In this document: positions 52,719 to 62,440 of the stretch, piece after piece | Numbering within the stretch: the first letter of the stretch is position 1 | Layout of the letters: each line of letters starts with the position of its first letter | Assembly: GCA_963729875.1 (NCBI GenBank) | Contig: CAVSPR010000003.1 | Span: 62,001 to 126,000, forward strand | Origin: DATBSL01 sp963729875 | GTDB taxonomy: Bacteria > Acidobacteriota > Vicinamibacteria > Fen-336 | Length of the DNA: 64,000 bases | Direction: 5' to 3' | Program-made: the position numbers and the translations under genes | Notes under the pieces: generated by a model | Told to the model about the DNA's origin: nothing | The model's database searches: none | The model's input: the letters and a program-made list of their open reading frames with translations, nothing else

Positions 52719-55109
52719 TCATTCGGCCAGCACCGCCTCGAGTATCGCCAGCGCCACGGCCTTGCCGTTGCTTCCCACCTCCCCGGCCGGGCCCACGCAC
52801 GACGGGCAGCCGTCCTTGCAGGAGCACGCAGCGATGAGGGCCCGGCTCTCGGCCAGCAGCCGGTCGTGGAGGCGGTAGAGCGGCTCGGAGAGCCCGATGC
52901 CGCCGGGGTAGGCGTCGTAGATGAACACGTTCGGCTCGTAGTCCTCGCCGGGAGCGGGCTCGTCCCGCCGCCCCGTCCGGCCCGCCCCGAGCCGCAGGAG
53001 CCCCCGCTCGATCCTCGCCTCGCCCTGGCCGTTGTCCCCGAGGGCCACCCCGAGGTCGTGGCGGTCGCACATGAGGAACAGCGCGGCGAGCTGGCCGAGC
53101 GTGTAGGAGAGGGCCACCACCCCGTCCCGCCGCTCCTCGAGGCCGAAGGGCAGCGCGCTCACGATCTCGCGCGGGACCGTGAGCCAGTACGCGGTCGTGT
53201 GCATCTCGTTCTCGGGCATCGCGAGCTCGCCCGAGCCCACGTTCTCGTTCGTGTGGAACTTGATCTTCTTGAACCCCACGACCTGCGACGTGACGTGCAC
53301 CTCGCCGTGGTTCCTCCGGCCGTTCCGCCGCGGCTCCTCGGCGAAGCGCTCCAGGATCCGGACCTTCGTGTAGGTGATGGCGTCGGTGTAGTAGTCGACC
53401 TCCGCCTCCCGCACGTGGACGCGCCGCTCGTCGTGGTCGTACCTCTCGACGAAGTACGTGCGCCCCTCCAGGATGTAGACGGCCTTCTCGTGGACCATCG
53501 ACGGGGCCGAGTCGAAGTCCACCTCGGCGATGATCCGCGGCTCGGCCGTGACGTCCTGGATCACGAAGTTGTCGGAGGAGACCGAGCGGAGGCTGATCGC
53601 GTCGGCCGGGTAGCTCTCGCTCGTCCAGTGCCAGCGGTCCCCCGCCCGGTGCAGCAGCTTCTCGTCCTCGAGGAACCCGAGGATCTCGAGGAGGTTCTCC
53701 CGGCCGAACGTCTCGTCGCCCACGAACGGCAGCTCGAACGCCGCGCACTTGACGTGGTTGACGAGGATCTGCAGGTTGTCGGGGTTCACCCGGCCCTGCT
53801 CGACCGGCGAGCCGAAGAAGTAGTCGGGGTTCTTCGCGATGAACTGGTTGAGCGGGGTCGAGTTCGCGACGAGCACGGCGACCGACGTCCCCGTGCGTCG
53901 TCCCGCCCGCCCCGCTTGCTGCCAGGCCGAGGCGACGCTGCCCGGATAGCCGACGAGCACCGCCGCGTCGAGGCTCCCGATGTCGATCCCCAGCTCGAGG
54001 GCGTTGGTGGAGACGACCCCGAGCACGGAGCCCTCGCGCAGGCCCCGCTCGATCTCGCGGCGCTTCAGCGGCAGGTAGCCGCCCCGGTAGCCCCGGATGA
54101 TCCCCTCGGAGCCCGGCTTCGTCTCGAGCGCTTCCTTCAGGTAGGTCACGAGCACCTCGGTGGCGAGGCGGGAGGGGGCGAAGACGATCGTCTGCAGGCC
54201 CTTGCCGAGGAACGACAGCGACACGTCGCGGGCCGAGTTGAGGGCCGACCTGCGGATGCCGAGCTGGCGGTTCACGACCGGCGGGTTGTAGATCGCGAAG
54301 TAGCGCTCGCCCCGCGGCGCGCCGCTGCGGTCCACGAGCGTCATCTCGCGCTCGGTGAGCGCCTCGGCCAGCTCCTTCGGGTTGCCGATCGTGGCCGAGG
54401 AGCAGACGAACTGGGGCCGGGAGCCGTAGAACTCGCAGAGCCTTCGCAGTCGGCGGAGGATGTTCGTGACGTGCGAGCCATAGACGCCGCGCAGGCTGTG
54501 CAGCTCGTCCACCACCACGTAGCGCAGGTTCTCGAAGAGCTTCACCCACTTCGTGTGGTGGGGGAGGATGCCCTTGTGGAGCATGTCGGGGTTCGTCACC
54601 ACGACGTGGGCCCGCGCCCGGATCGACTTGCGCGCGTCCTGCGGAGTGTCCCCGTCGTAGGTGAACGTGCCGATGTCGGCGCCGATCGCCTCGATCACCC
54701 CGTGCAGCTCGGCCAGCTGGTCCTGGGCCAGGGCTTTGGTCGGGAAGAGGTAGAGGGCCCGCGCGTCGGGATCCTTGAGGATGCGGTCGAGGACGGGCAG
54801 GTTGTAGCAGAGGGTCTTGCCCGAGGCGGTCGGGGTGACGACGACGACGTCCCTCCCGGCCCGGACCAGCTCGTAGACCTCACGCTGGTGGGTGTAGAGG
54901 CCCTGATAGCCGCGCCCGAGGAGCGTCTCCCGCAGCCGCGGGTGCAGGTCCTCCGGGAAGTCGACGACCTGGGCGGGCTGGGCCGGGAAGTGGCGCAGCG
55001 CCGCGAGGACGGGCTCGGTGCCGAGGGTCTTCTGGATCTCGAGGCTCTTCAGGACGGAGAGCAGGGCCCCCTCGCCGTCGGTCCGGGTCAGGGCGAGCTG
55101 GTGGCTCAA
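52719..55109 (-). CDS. DEAD/DEAH-box helicase of the YprA/MrfA type
   Basis: A 796-residue SF2 helicase: VVVVTPTASGKTLCYNLPVL (Walker A), FPTKALAQDQLAEL (Ia), VVDELHSLRG (motif II, with DELH), CSSATIGNP (III) and the C-terminal TNALELGIDI and QQAGRAGRR (V, VI). The end carries the four-cysteine DUF1998-type zinc site CSCKDGCPSCVGP. This matches MrfA, a repair helicase that unwinds 3'-tailed DNA. A TTG start at 55109 has GGGAGGA upstream. It pairs with the exonuclease gene downstream. Confidence 0.9.
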   Translation of the reverse strand: MSHQLALTRTDGEGALLSVLKSLEIQKTLGTEPVLAALRHFPAQPAQVVDFPEDLHPRLRETLLGRGYQGLYTHQREVYELVRAGRDVVVVTPTASGKTLCYNLPVLDRILKDPDARALYLFPTKALAQDQLAELHGVIEAIGADIGTFTYDGDTPQDARKSIRARAHVVVTNPDMLHKGILPHHTKWVKLFENLRYVVVDELHSLRGVYGSHVTNILRRLRRLCEFYGSRPQFVCSSATIGNPKELAEALTEREMTLVDRSGAPRGERYFAIYNPPVVNRQLGIRRSALNSARDVSLSFLGKGLQTIVFAPSRLATEVLVTYLKEALETKPGSEGIIRGYRGGYLPLKRREIERGLREGSVLGVVSTNALELGIDIGSLDAAVLVGYPGSVASAWQQAGRAGRRTGTSVAVLVANSTPLNQFIAKNPDYFFGSPVEQGRVNPDNLQILVNHVKCAAFELPFVGDETFGRENLLEILGFLEDEKLLHRAGDRWHWTSESYPADAISLRSVSSDNFVIQDVTAEPRIIAEVDFDSAPSMVHEKAVYILEGRTYFVERYDHDERRVHVREAEVDYYTDAITYTKVRILERFAEEPRRNGRRNHGEVHVTSQVVGFKKIKFHTNENVGSGELAMPENEMHTTAYWLTVPREIVSALPFGLEERRDGVVALSYTLGQLAALFLMCDRHDLGVALGDNGQGEARIERGLLRLGAGRTGRRDEPAPGEDYEPNVFIYDAYPGGIGLSEPLYRLHDRLLAESRALIAACSCKDGCPSCVGPAGEVGSNGKAVALAILEAVLAE

Positions 55110-55218
55110 GTGGTTCCTCCCGCCCCCCCGCCGGTGGGGGTTTCGCCATTCACGCCCGCATCATGCGGGAGGGGGTGGACAGGAGAGGTCCGGAATGCGG
55201 GAAGCCGGGCCCCCGGTC

Positions 55219-55224
55219 TAGAAT
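55219..55224 (+). promoter_or_regulatory. -10 box of folE
   Basis: TAGAAT ends 7 bases before the ATG at 55232. No ribosome binding site; leaderless pattern. Confidence 0.4.
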
Positions 55225-55231
55225 GGCCGCC

Positions 55232-55807
55232 ATGCCGAAGACCCCCATGCAGGACGCGGTGCGGGCCCTCCTCGCGGGCCTCGGAGAGAGCCCGGACCGG
55301 GAGGGGCTCGAGAGGACCCCCGAGCGGGTCGAAAAAGCCCTGAAGTTCCTCACCAAGGGCTACCACGAGGACCCCAAGGCCCTCGTCAACGAGGCCCTCT
55401 ACAGCGTCAGCTACGACGAGATGGTCCTGGTCAAGGACATCGACGTCTTCTCGATGTGCGAGCACCACCTGCTGCCCTTCCACGGGAAGGCCCACGTCGC
55501 CTACATCCCGAACGGCAGGGTGATCGGCCTGTCGAAGATCCCGCGGCTCGTCGACATGTTCGCGCGCCGGCTCCAGGTCCAGGAGCGCCTCACCGTACAG
55601 ATCGCAGAGACCATCCGCGACGCGATCCAGCCCCGGGGGGTCGGGGTGGTCATCGAGGCCGTGCACTTCTGCATGATGATGCGCGGGGTCGAGAAGCAGA
55701 ACGCGGTCGCGGTGACCTCCTGCATGCTCGGCGGCTTCCGCGACCGCCAGCCGACCCGCGAGGAGTTCCTCGAGCTCATCCGCCACAGCGGCAAGCCGAC
55801 CGTCTGA
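55232..55807 (+). CDS. folE: GTP cyclohydrolase I
   Basis: First step of tetrahydrofolate synthesis, GTP to dihydroneopterin triphosphate. The 191-residue product has Zn ligands Cys76 and Cys147 (MCEHHLLPF and EAVHFCMMMRG) with catalytic His78/His79, plus GLSKIPRLVDMFARRLQVQE. Length is as in family. ATG 55232 is favoured over ATG 55223, which lies in the -10 box, and over upstream frame extension. No other folate genes adjoin. Confidence 0.96.
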   Translation: MPKTPMQDAVRALLAGLGESPDREGLERTPERVEKALKFLTKGYHEDPKALVNEALYSVSYDEMVLVKDIDVFSMCEHHLLPFHGKAHVAYIPNGRVIGLSKIPRLVDMFARRLQVQERLTVQIAETIRDAIQPRGVGVVIEAVHFCMMMRGVEKQNAVAVTSCMLGGFRDRQPTREEFLELIRHSGKPTV

Positions 55808-55813
55808 GCCCGC

Positions 55814-56185
55814 TCAGGCCGTCGGGTTCGTGCGCCGGAGGCGGCGGGCCATCACCTTCATGACCTCGAGGGCCAGGCCCGGGACCCTCCGAACGAGGTC
55901 GGCGAACGCCGCCGCGTCGACCAGCACGAGCGTGCAGTCGGGGCCGGCCACCGCGGTCGCGCTGCGCGGCGCGGGGTCCACCAGGGCCAGCTCGCCGAAG
56001 ATCCCGCCCTGCTCCACCGTCTCGAGCAGCGTCTCCCCGATCCGCAGGTCCACGGTGCCGGTGCGGACGATGAACATCTCGCGCCCCGTCTCCCCGGCCG
56101 AGAAGATGACCTGCCCGGGCTCGAGCTTGAGCGGCGCCTCGTCGAGCGCCATCACCGCTTCCAGGTAGCTCTTCACGTCGGCCAT
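55814..56185 (-). CDS. Single-domain cyclic-nucleotide-binding protein without DNA-binding domain
   Basis: A 123-residue cNMP-binding fold: LEPGQVIFSAGETGREMFIVRTGTV, GGIFGELALVD with the phosphate-binding Glu, and PRSATAVAGPDCTLVLVD. The final helices ALEVMKVMARRLRR end it, so no Crp-type helix-turn-helix follows. GGGAGGGATCGC precedes the ATG. It may gate or modulate another protein in trans. Cyclic AMP or di-GMP binding is not decided by the sequence. Confidence 0.85.
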   Translation of the reverse strand: MADVKSYLEAVMALDEAPLKLEPGQVIFSAGETGREMFIVRTGTVDLRIGETLLETVEQGGIFGELALVDPAPRSATAVAGPDCTLVLVDAAAFADLVRRVPGLALEVMKVMARRLRRTNPTA

Positions 56186-56292
56186 GCGATCCCTCCCCGG
56201 TGACGGCGCCGCGCGACCCGGCGCGGGGGGATGTTACCTCGCGGCGGCGGCAGCCTCGTGTATCGTCTGCCCGAGCAGGATTGGAGGCCACC

Positions 56293-56784
56293 GTGCAGAG
56301 CACCCTGGTCGCGGGGCTCGGGACGAGTCCCACGGAGATCGCGGTCATCGTCTTCCGGACCGTCGTCGTCTACCTCTTCATCCTCGCGGTCTTCCGCTTC
56401 TCCGGGAAGCGCGAGGTCGGCCAGCTCGCCCCCTTCGACTTCGCCCTCGTCCTCCTCATCGCCAACGCCGTCCAGAACGCGATGGTGGGCCCGGGCGCAT
56501 CCCTCGTCGGCGGCCTCGCCGCCGCTGCCGCACTGCTCGTGGCCAACCGCGTCCTGGGCCGCCTCGCGACGGGCAACCGCAAGGTCGAGCGTCTCCTTCG
56601 CGGCCAGGCCCGCATCCTGGCCTACCGGGGACACGTCCACCAGGACGCCCTTCACGCCGAGGGCATCAGCCACGAGGAGCTCCTCCAGGCCATCAGGGAG
56701 AACGGCTGCGCGACGGTCGGGGAGTGCCGCCTGGCCGTCCTCGAGGTGGACGGCCGGATCTCGGTCATCCCGGACAAGGCGTAG
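56293..56784 (+). CDS. DUF421 (YetF-like) membrane protein
   Basis: A 163-residue protein with three membrane helices (AVIVFRTVVVYLFILAVF, FDFALVLLIANAVQNAM, GGLAAAAALLVANRVLG) and a cytosolic YetF-type domain (ERLLRGQARILAYRGHVHQDALHAEGISHEELLQAIRENG). Role unknown in the family; involvement in spore or stress functions is reported for Bacillus relatives. GGAGG lies 5 bases before the GTG start. Confidence 0.83.
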   Translation: MQSTLVAGLGTSPTEIAVIVFRTVVVYLFILAVFRFSGKREVGQLAPFDFALVLLIANAVQNAMVGPGASLVGGLAAAAALLVANRVLGRLATGNRKVERLLRGQARILAYRGHVHQDALHAEGISHEELLQAIRENGCATVGECRLAVLEVDGRISVIPDKA

Positions 56785-56799
56785 GGCCGCCAACCGCCC

Positions 56800-57477
56800 T
56801 CAGGCCGAAGGGGGCGCTTCGAGGGCCCTCTCGATGGTGCGGCGCAGCTCGCGCGCGTGCGCGAGGAGAGGGCGCACGGCCGGCCACTCGGCGCGCAGGT
56901 CCTCGACGGTGTCGACGTCGGCGAGCAGCTCCGTCTCCTGCACGGTGAGCCCCGTCGCGGCGGCCCGGGCCCGCGTCTGCTCGCAGACGCGCGGCGTGCT
57001 CCACTCGACGCCGGCGAACAGCTCCGGCCGAGGGGCGGCGAGCGCGATGAGGGAGTAGCCGCCGTCCCCCGAGGGCCCGAGCACGACGTCGGCCGCGTCG
57101 AGGGCCGACAGCGCCCGCGCGACGGCCTCTCGCGAGAGGCGGGGCGCGTCCGTGCCGACAAGCGCGACGCGCGAGGCGCCGCGGGCGAAGGCGCGCGCGA
57201 AAGCATCGGCCATGCGCTCACCGAGGTTCGTCCCCGACTGCGGCAGCAGGCGAATGCCGGGGAGCCACGTGCGCATGTCGTCCGCCGCCTCCGGGGGGCC
57301 GAAGAAGACGAGACGCTCGTACTCCCCCGCCCGGGGCGTCGTGGCCTCGAGCACGTGCTCGGCGAGGGCACGGTAGAGAAGGGCAGCCGCCTCGGGGCCG
57401 ATGGCCGCGGCAAGGCGGGTCTTCGCCTCGCCCGGCGTCGGGTGCTTGACGAAGACGACGAGCGCGCTCCGGGACAT
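56800..57477 (-). CDS. DUF2064 / TIGR04282-type nucleotidyl or glycosyl transferase
   Basis: A 225-residue GT-A-like fold protein: LVVFVKHPTPGEAKTRLAAAIG (the nucleotide-binding start with Lys-Thr-Arg-Leu), VALVGTDAPRLS and LGPSGDGGYSLIAL. Members are annotated as glycosyltransferases related to cofactor guanylyltransferases; their substrates are not known. It starts with the ATG right after the stop of the CE15-like gene. Confidence 0.83.
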   Translation of the reverse strand: MSRSALVVFVKHPTPGEAKTRLAAAIGPEAAALLYRALAEHVLEATTPRAGEYERLVFFGPPEAADDMRTWLPGIRLLPQSGTNLGERMADAFARAFARGASRVALVGTDAPRLSREAVARALSALDAADVVLGPSGDGGYSLIALAAPRPELFAGVEWSTPRVCEQTRARAAATGLTVQETELLADVDTVEDLRAEWPAVRPLLAHARELRRTIERALEAPPSA

Positions 57478-58791
57478 CTACTGCGCCCGGCGCAGGTGGC
57501 GATCCGCGAAGTCGAGGTACTGCTCCCAGTCGTACGCGGTGATGTCGTGCGGCCCGCGCCGCAGGTGGTAGCCGATGCGCTCGCCGACCGGCGGTGTCGG
57601 GGGGGGCATATCCTCGACGCCGAGCCCGCCGAGGCCGAGGAGCCGGTAGACGGGCTCGGCTGCCTTCGCGGCGAGGAACTCGCCCCGCGGGTCGGCCCAC
57701 CGGTCCTCGGTCGCGCTCGCGACGTAGACGGGCGCGGCGCGACGAGGGCCAGGAGCTCGTGCTGGTCGACCGGCAGCGTCCTCTTCCCGCCCGCTGTACT
57801 CGCTTGAAGTGCGCGCAGAACCAGTGCGGGAAGCGCGTCGTTGATGCCGTCGGACGGTCTCGCCGAACTTCGCGGCGAGCGAGCGCCGCCCCGCCGCAGC
57901 CCGGAGTCGTTGGAGATGACCATCGCGAAGCGCTCGTCCTGCGCGCCCGCCCACAGGGCGGTCTTGCCCAGGCGCGAGTGGCCGATGACCGCCACGCGCC
58001 GCGCCGTCCACGTCGGCGGTCGGTCTCCAGGGAGTCGAGGGCGCGGCTGAGGCCCCAGGCCCAGGCCCCGATCGCCCCCCAGTCGTCGGCTCCGGCCGCC
58101 CTGGCCGGGCCCGGTAGAAGAGCGGCGTGCACGCCGTTCTTGAAGCCGTCGTCGAAGTCGGGCTCGATGTCGCCGTAGTAGGCGGTGGCCAGCGCCGTAG
58201 CCGCGGGCGAGGATCTGCTCGACCGGCCCAGCGGCGGCGCGCCGTGCCCCGCGCGGCGTCCGTCGGATCGGCTGGTCCACGACCCCGTGCCCCTCGTCGC
58301 ATCCAGACGGCGGCAGGCGGATGCCCGGGTCGGCGTGCACGGCGTGGTTGCCGTCGAAGTTCGGCCCGAGGAACGCGGGGACCGGCCGGGTGCGCGCCGT
58401 TCGGCAGGTAGAGCGAGGATGTCGAATCGGCGCCGTCTTCCGTTGCCGTCGAAGCAGACGTCACCTGCTTGCGGACCGCCTTGCCGCCGAGGGCCGTCGG
58501 GTCGACTCGATCGCCACGTACGGCTCGCATCCGCGCGGTCGGCCCGGGCTGCGGCCGTAGACGTGCTCCTCGAAGAGGCGGAGCACCTCGGGCCGGCGGC
58601 GCTCCGCCAGGCCTGGGCGTCGCGCACCTTGCGGCCGTCGGCCGCGACGCAGCGGGTCGGGCAGCGTGTAGGCCGGCACCTTCGCCTCGTCGTAGTTGGC
58701 GCCGGCGGGCTGGGCCGCCCGGCTCGGCCGCGAGCACGACCGCCGCCGCCAGCCCGACCGCCGGACCTCGGATCGCTCGTCGCATCGTCAT
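57478..58791 (-). pseudogene. CE15-like glucuronoyl esterase gene with several frameshifts
   Basis: No single open frame, but stitched together the minus strand gives a signal peptide (AIRGPAVGLAAAVVLAAEP), YLPNGA, YYGDIEPDFDDGFKNGVHA, the nucleophile elbow VIGHSRLGKTALWAGAQDER, SNDSGCGGAAL, LLALVAPRPVYVASATEDRW and GYHLRRGPHDITAYDWEQYL. These are in the order and spacing of carbohydrate esterase family 15 (4-O-methyl-glucuronoyl methylesterase), which cuts lignin-glucuronoxylan links. At least five one-base frame changes separate them. TATGAT lies 6 bases before ATG 58791. Either a true pseudogene or sequencing error; the residues themselves are well conserved, which favours error or very recent decay. 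Confidence 0.72.
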
Positions 58792-58797
58792 TGGCGG

Positions 58798-58803
58798 ATC
58801 ATA
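58798..58803 (-). promoter_or_regulatory. -10 box of the CE15-like gene
   Basis: TATGAT on the minus strand ends 6 bases before the ATG at 58791. Leaderless pattern. Confidence 0.4.
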
Positions 58804-58863
58804 CCTTCCGTAGCTGCGGCCTCGAGCGCGGCGACACCCACGTCTGAAGCCGGCCGGTCGGCC

Positions 58864-58869
58864 TACAAT
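58864..58869 (+). promoter_or_regulatory. -10 box of the nucleoside hydrolase gene
   Basis: TACAAT ends 10 bases before the ATG at 58880. No -35 match. Confidence 0.4.
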
Positions 58870-58879
58870 GACCTCCGGC

Positions 58880-59883
58880 ATGTCCGCCCGAACGTGGCCG
58901 TTCGCGCTCGCCTTCTCGCCGTCGCCCTCGCCGCCGACGACGGGCGGCGCCGCGCCTGCCCCGCCGCGCGTCCCCGTCATCCTCGACACCGACATCGGCG
59001 ACGACATCGACGATACCTGGGCGCTGGCCCTGCTGCTGAAGTCGCCGGAGTTGGACCTGAAGCTGGTGGTCGGTGACTACGGCAAGCCGCGTACCGCGCC
59101 AGGCTGCTGGCGAAGTTGCTCGAACGCGCCGGGCGGACCGACGTCCCGTCGGGCTCGGGCCTCGACATCGCGGCGCACGGCGACGGCCGCCAGGGCGCCT
59201 GGGTGAAGGACTACGACCTGAAAGCCTATCCCGGCAAGGTCCACGCGGACGGCGTGCAGGCGCATGATCGACACGATCATGAAGTCGCCGCGAGCCGGTG
59301 ACGTTGATTTGCATCGGCCCGGTGCCGAACATTGCGGCCGCGCTGGGGCGCGAGCCGCGCATCGCGCAGAGGGCCCGCTTCGTGGGCATGCACGGCAGCG
59401 TGCGCGAGGGCTACGGCGGAGCAAACCAACGCCCAGGCCGAATGGAACGTGAAGGCGCGATCGCGCAAGGCCTGCCAGCGCGCTCCTGGCGCGCGCCTGG
59501 GAGATCACCATCACCCCGCTCGACACCTGCGGGCTCGTGCGGCTTGAAGGGCGAGAGATACGCCGCGCGTCCGCGACTCGCAGGACCCGCTACGTCGCCG
59601 CCGTCATCGGGACTACCGGGCCTGGTGACCGCCCAGGAAGCGTTGCCGGCGGACCTGGCCGAACCGCGAAGAGCACGACCCTCTACGACACCGTGGCCGT
59701 CTACCTCGCGATCTCGCGCGATCTCGTGAAGACGGAGGCACTCGGGGGCGGGTCACGGACGAGGGGATGACGGTGCCGGACCCGGCGGCGCGCCCGCTGA
59801 CGTGGGCCACGGAGTGGCGGGACCTCGACGCGTTCGAGGAGTGGCTGACGGCTCGGCTCACGGCACCGGCGCCGCCGCACTGA
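58880..59883 (+). pseudogene. Inosine-uridine nucleoside hydrolase-like gene with several frameshifts
   Basis: The first 85 or so residues are intact: signal or lead segment, then VPVILDTDIGDDIDDTWALALLL, the calcium-binding DTDxxxDD motif of nucleoside hydrolases. Then the frame jumps repeatedly. Recognisable later pieces are HGDGRQGAWVKDYDL, LICIGPVPNIAAALGREPRIAQ, FVGMHGSVREGYGG and ITPLDTCGLVRL, up to the stop after WRDLDAFEEWLTARL. Conserved order with many one-base shifts, as in its two neighbours. Would hydrolyse ribonucleosides if intact. Confidence 0.75.
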
Positions 59884-59896
59884 GCGCGACCCCAGG

Positions 59897-61116
59897 TCAG
59901 GCGGCGGGAGCCGCCGCGCGCAGGGTGAAGCAGAACGTCGAACCGTGCCCGGCGCCCTCCGACTCCACCCAGATCCGGCCACCGTGGACTTCGACGATGC
60001 GTTTGACAAGGGCGAGGCCGATGCCGGTGCCGTCGGAGTGGGGGTCGAGCTTGTTGAAGAGGCCGAAGATCTTCTGGTGGAACTGGGCTTCGATGCCGAT
60101 GCCGTTGTCCTGGACGAAGAAAGCGGGCAGGCCTTCGGTGGAGGACAGGCCGATGTGGATGAGGGGGTCGGGCTGGTCGCCCATGAACTTGGCGGCGTTG
60201 TCGATCAGGTTCTGGAGGACTTCGGTCAGTCGGGAGGGGTCGCCGTGGACGGTGGGAGGGGTCGGGGTCGACCTGGACGGAGACGCCGCGTTCCTTGAGG
60301 CGGCCTTCGGTCAGGGCGAGGGCGTCACGGACGAGGGGGCGAAGGGGAGGTCGACGGGGGGGGTTCATCAGGCGGCCGATGCGGGAGAGCTCGAGCAGTT
60401 CGTTGAGCAGGCGCTGCATCTTTTCGGCGGCATTGTTGATGCGCTGGAGGTCCGGCGTGGAGGCGTTCGGGGTTGCCGGAGGCGGCATCCTGCTCGAGGT
60501 AGCCGAGGAAGCCCCGGATGGTGATGAGCGGGCTCTTGAGGTCATGGGAGACGGTGTAGGTGAAGCGCTCGAGCTCCGCGCTGCTCGCCTCGAGCTCCCG
60601 GTTCGCCGCCGCCAGCCGCGCGCCCCCCGCTCGCGCCTCGGCCATGCTGCGCACGACGTCGGCCACGAGCCGGTGCACCGCCACCGCGGTGACCACGAGG
60701 ATGATCGTCAGGTCGACCACGGGCAGCCAGCCGAGTCGGCCCGCCCAGGGCGTTCGCAGGCCGCCCGACTGCTCGAGGCGGGCGATCACCACGGCCGACA
60801 GCACGCAGAGCGCCGTGGTCGCCACGAGCAGCCGCCGGTCGAGCAGCAGCGCCGCCACGAGAATGGCCGCGGGGTAGAGGAGCGCCGCCCGGTCGTGCAC
60901 GCCCTGCCCGACGAGCAGCATGACGTGGATGCTGCCGACGAGCCCGCCCAGCAGCAACGCCGCGGCGGCCCGCACGTGTCCGCGGCGCAGGAGCCACCGG
61001 CCGAGGACGCACACGGCGCACAGCGCCATGAGGGGCACGGCGTTGCGGACCTTGCCGCTCAAGACGTTGGCCAGGGCGGCCAGGGCCGAGCCGACGATCG
61101 CGGCCACCAGGCACAC
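59897..61116 (-). pseudogene. Membrane sensor histidine kinase gene with frameshifts
   Basis: The intact 5' part (61116 to about 60480) encodes five or six membrane helices and the dimerisation helix with the phospho-accepting His in TYTVSHDLKSPLITIRGFL. Two or more frame changes follow. The rest is found in other frames: AAEKMQRLLNELLELSRIGRLMN, then IHIGLSSTEGLPAFFVQDNGIGIEA, IFGLFNKLDPHSDGTGIGLALVK and GGRIWVESEGAGHGSTF. All ATP-binding boxes are readable, so the protein looks like a real HATPase kinase broken by base losses. Start GTG 61116. Confidence 0.78.
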
Positions 61117-61289
61117 CCCGAGGTTTGCCGTCGCCCCGGGCCCTCTCCGCGTCGCTCAGGGAGGGGGGAAAGGCAGCCCGGGCGGCCGGCGGTTGTACCC
61201 CGGCAGGCGGTCCCACGGGCGGAGCATACCCGATGGAAGGACCCTTGAGGGTGGACGCCCGGAGGCATAGGCTCGCCGAGGGAGACCTG

Positions 61290-62356
61290 GTGACCGACCA
61301 CCCGCGGCGCGCGCTCGCCGTCGTGAACGCCCTGGCACCCATCCGCATCTGCGACTGCGGCGGCTGGACCGACACCTGGTTCGCGCGCCACGGGCAGGTG
61401 CTGAACGTCGCCGTCCACCCCTGCGCCGAGGTCCAGGTGAAGGTCCGCCGGCCCGGGGACGGAGGACCGGACGAGCGGGTCGTTCTCCACCCCGAGGACC
61501 TCGGCGCGCCCTACTCCGTGACGCGCGAGGGGCCTCCCTGGGGACCCCACCCCCTCCTCGAGGCCGCGATCGCCCTCATGCGGGTCCCGCGCGAGCTGCG
61601 CCTCGAGATCACGGTGCACTCCGAGGCGCCGGCGGGCGCGGGAACGGGCACCTCCGCGGCGGTGACCGTGGCCCTCCTCGGCGCCCTCGACGCGCTCACG
61701 CCCGGGCGCTTCTCGCCGCGCGAGGTGGCGGCCGCCGCGCACCGCGTCGAGACCGAGATGCTCGGCCGCCAGTGCGGCATCCAGGACCAGCTCGCCTCCG
61801 CCCACGGCGGGATCAACTTCATCGACATGCCGGACTACCCGCGCGCCACGGTCACGCCGGTCCCGCTGCCGGACCCGCTGTGGTGGGAGCTCGAGCGGCG
61901 CTTCGTCCTCGTCTACCTGGGCCGCTCGCACGACTCGTCCGCCCTCCACGAGACCGTGATCCGCTCGCTGGAGGACGAGGGTCCCGACTCCCCGCCCAAG
62001 TCGCGCTGCGACGCACCGCCGCGGACGCGAGGGACGCCCTCTCCGCCGGCGGCTTCGAGGCCCTCGGCCGGGCGATGTGCGACGCCACGCAGGGCCAGGA
62101 GCGCCTTCACCCGGCCCTGGTCGGGACGGGGGCCCGCCGCGTCATCGAGATCGCGAGGGACCACGGGGCGCTGGGCTGGAAGGTGAACGGCGCGGGCGGC
62201 GAGGGCGGGTCGCTCACGCTGCTGTGCGACGAGGACGCCTCCCGCCAGCGGGCCCTGGTCCGCGAGATCGAGCGGGACTCGCCGGCCTTCCGCCGCCTCC
62301 CCGTCCGGCTGAGCCGGCACGGCCTGCGCGTGTGGCGGCAGGACTTCCCGGACTGA
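61290..62356 (+). pseudogene. GHMP-family sugar kinase gene with one frameshift
   Basis: Reads ALAVVNALAPIRICDCGGWTDTWF, the sugar-binding start of heptose/fucose/arabinose-type GHMP kinases. The ATP loop is EAPAGAGTGTSAAVTVALLG, then GRQCGIQDQLASAHGGINFI. Near 61990-62000 the frame breaks. The expected C-terminus continues in another frame (RTAADARDALSAGGFEALGRAM ... VNGAGGEGGSLTLL). One base gained or lost would restore a roughly 355-residue enzyme. GTG 61290 with GGGAG 5 bases upstream is the likely start. It could phosphorylate a heptose or related sugar. Confidence 0.8.
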
Positions 62357-62428
62357 CCGGCCCCACGGCCCGCAGCCGGGCCGAGACGAACACGGCGGCG
62401 GGCCGTCCTCCCCGGCGCGCGGTTGCGG

Positions 62429-62434
62429 TACCCT
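62429..62434 (+). promoter_or_regulatory. -10 box of the molybdenum hydroxylase gene
   Basis: TACCCT ends 6 bases before the GTG at 62441; leaderless pattern, no -35 match. Confidence 0.35.
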
Positions 62435-62440
62435 TGGGCC

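Noticed and set aside
55803..55816. CTGAGC-CC-GCTCAG as a terminator between folE and the cNMP-binding gene
   Set aside because: The two-base loop, short arms and lack of a U-run make a functional terminator unlikely; it is simply the two stop codons facing each other.
62423..62428. TTGCGG as a -35 for the molybdenum subunit
   Set aside because: It abuts the -10 candidate directly, with no spacer.
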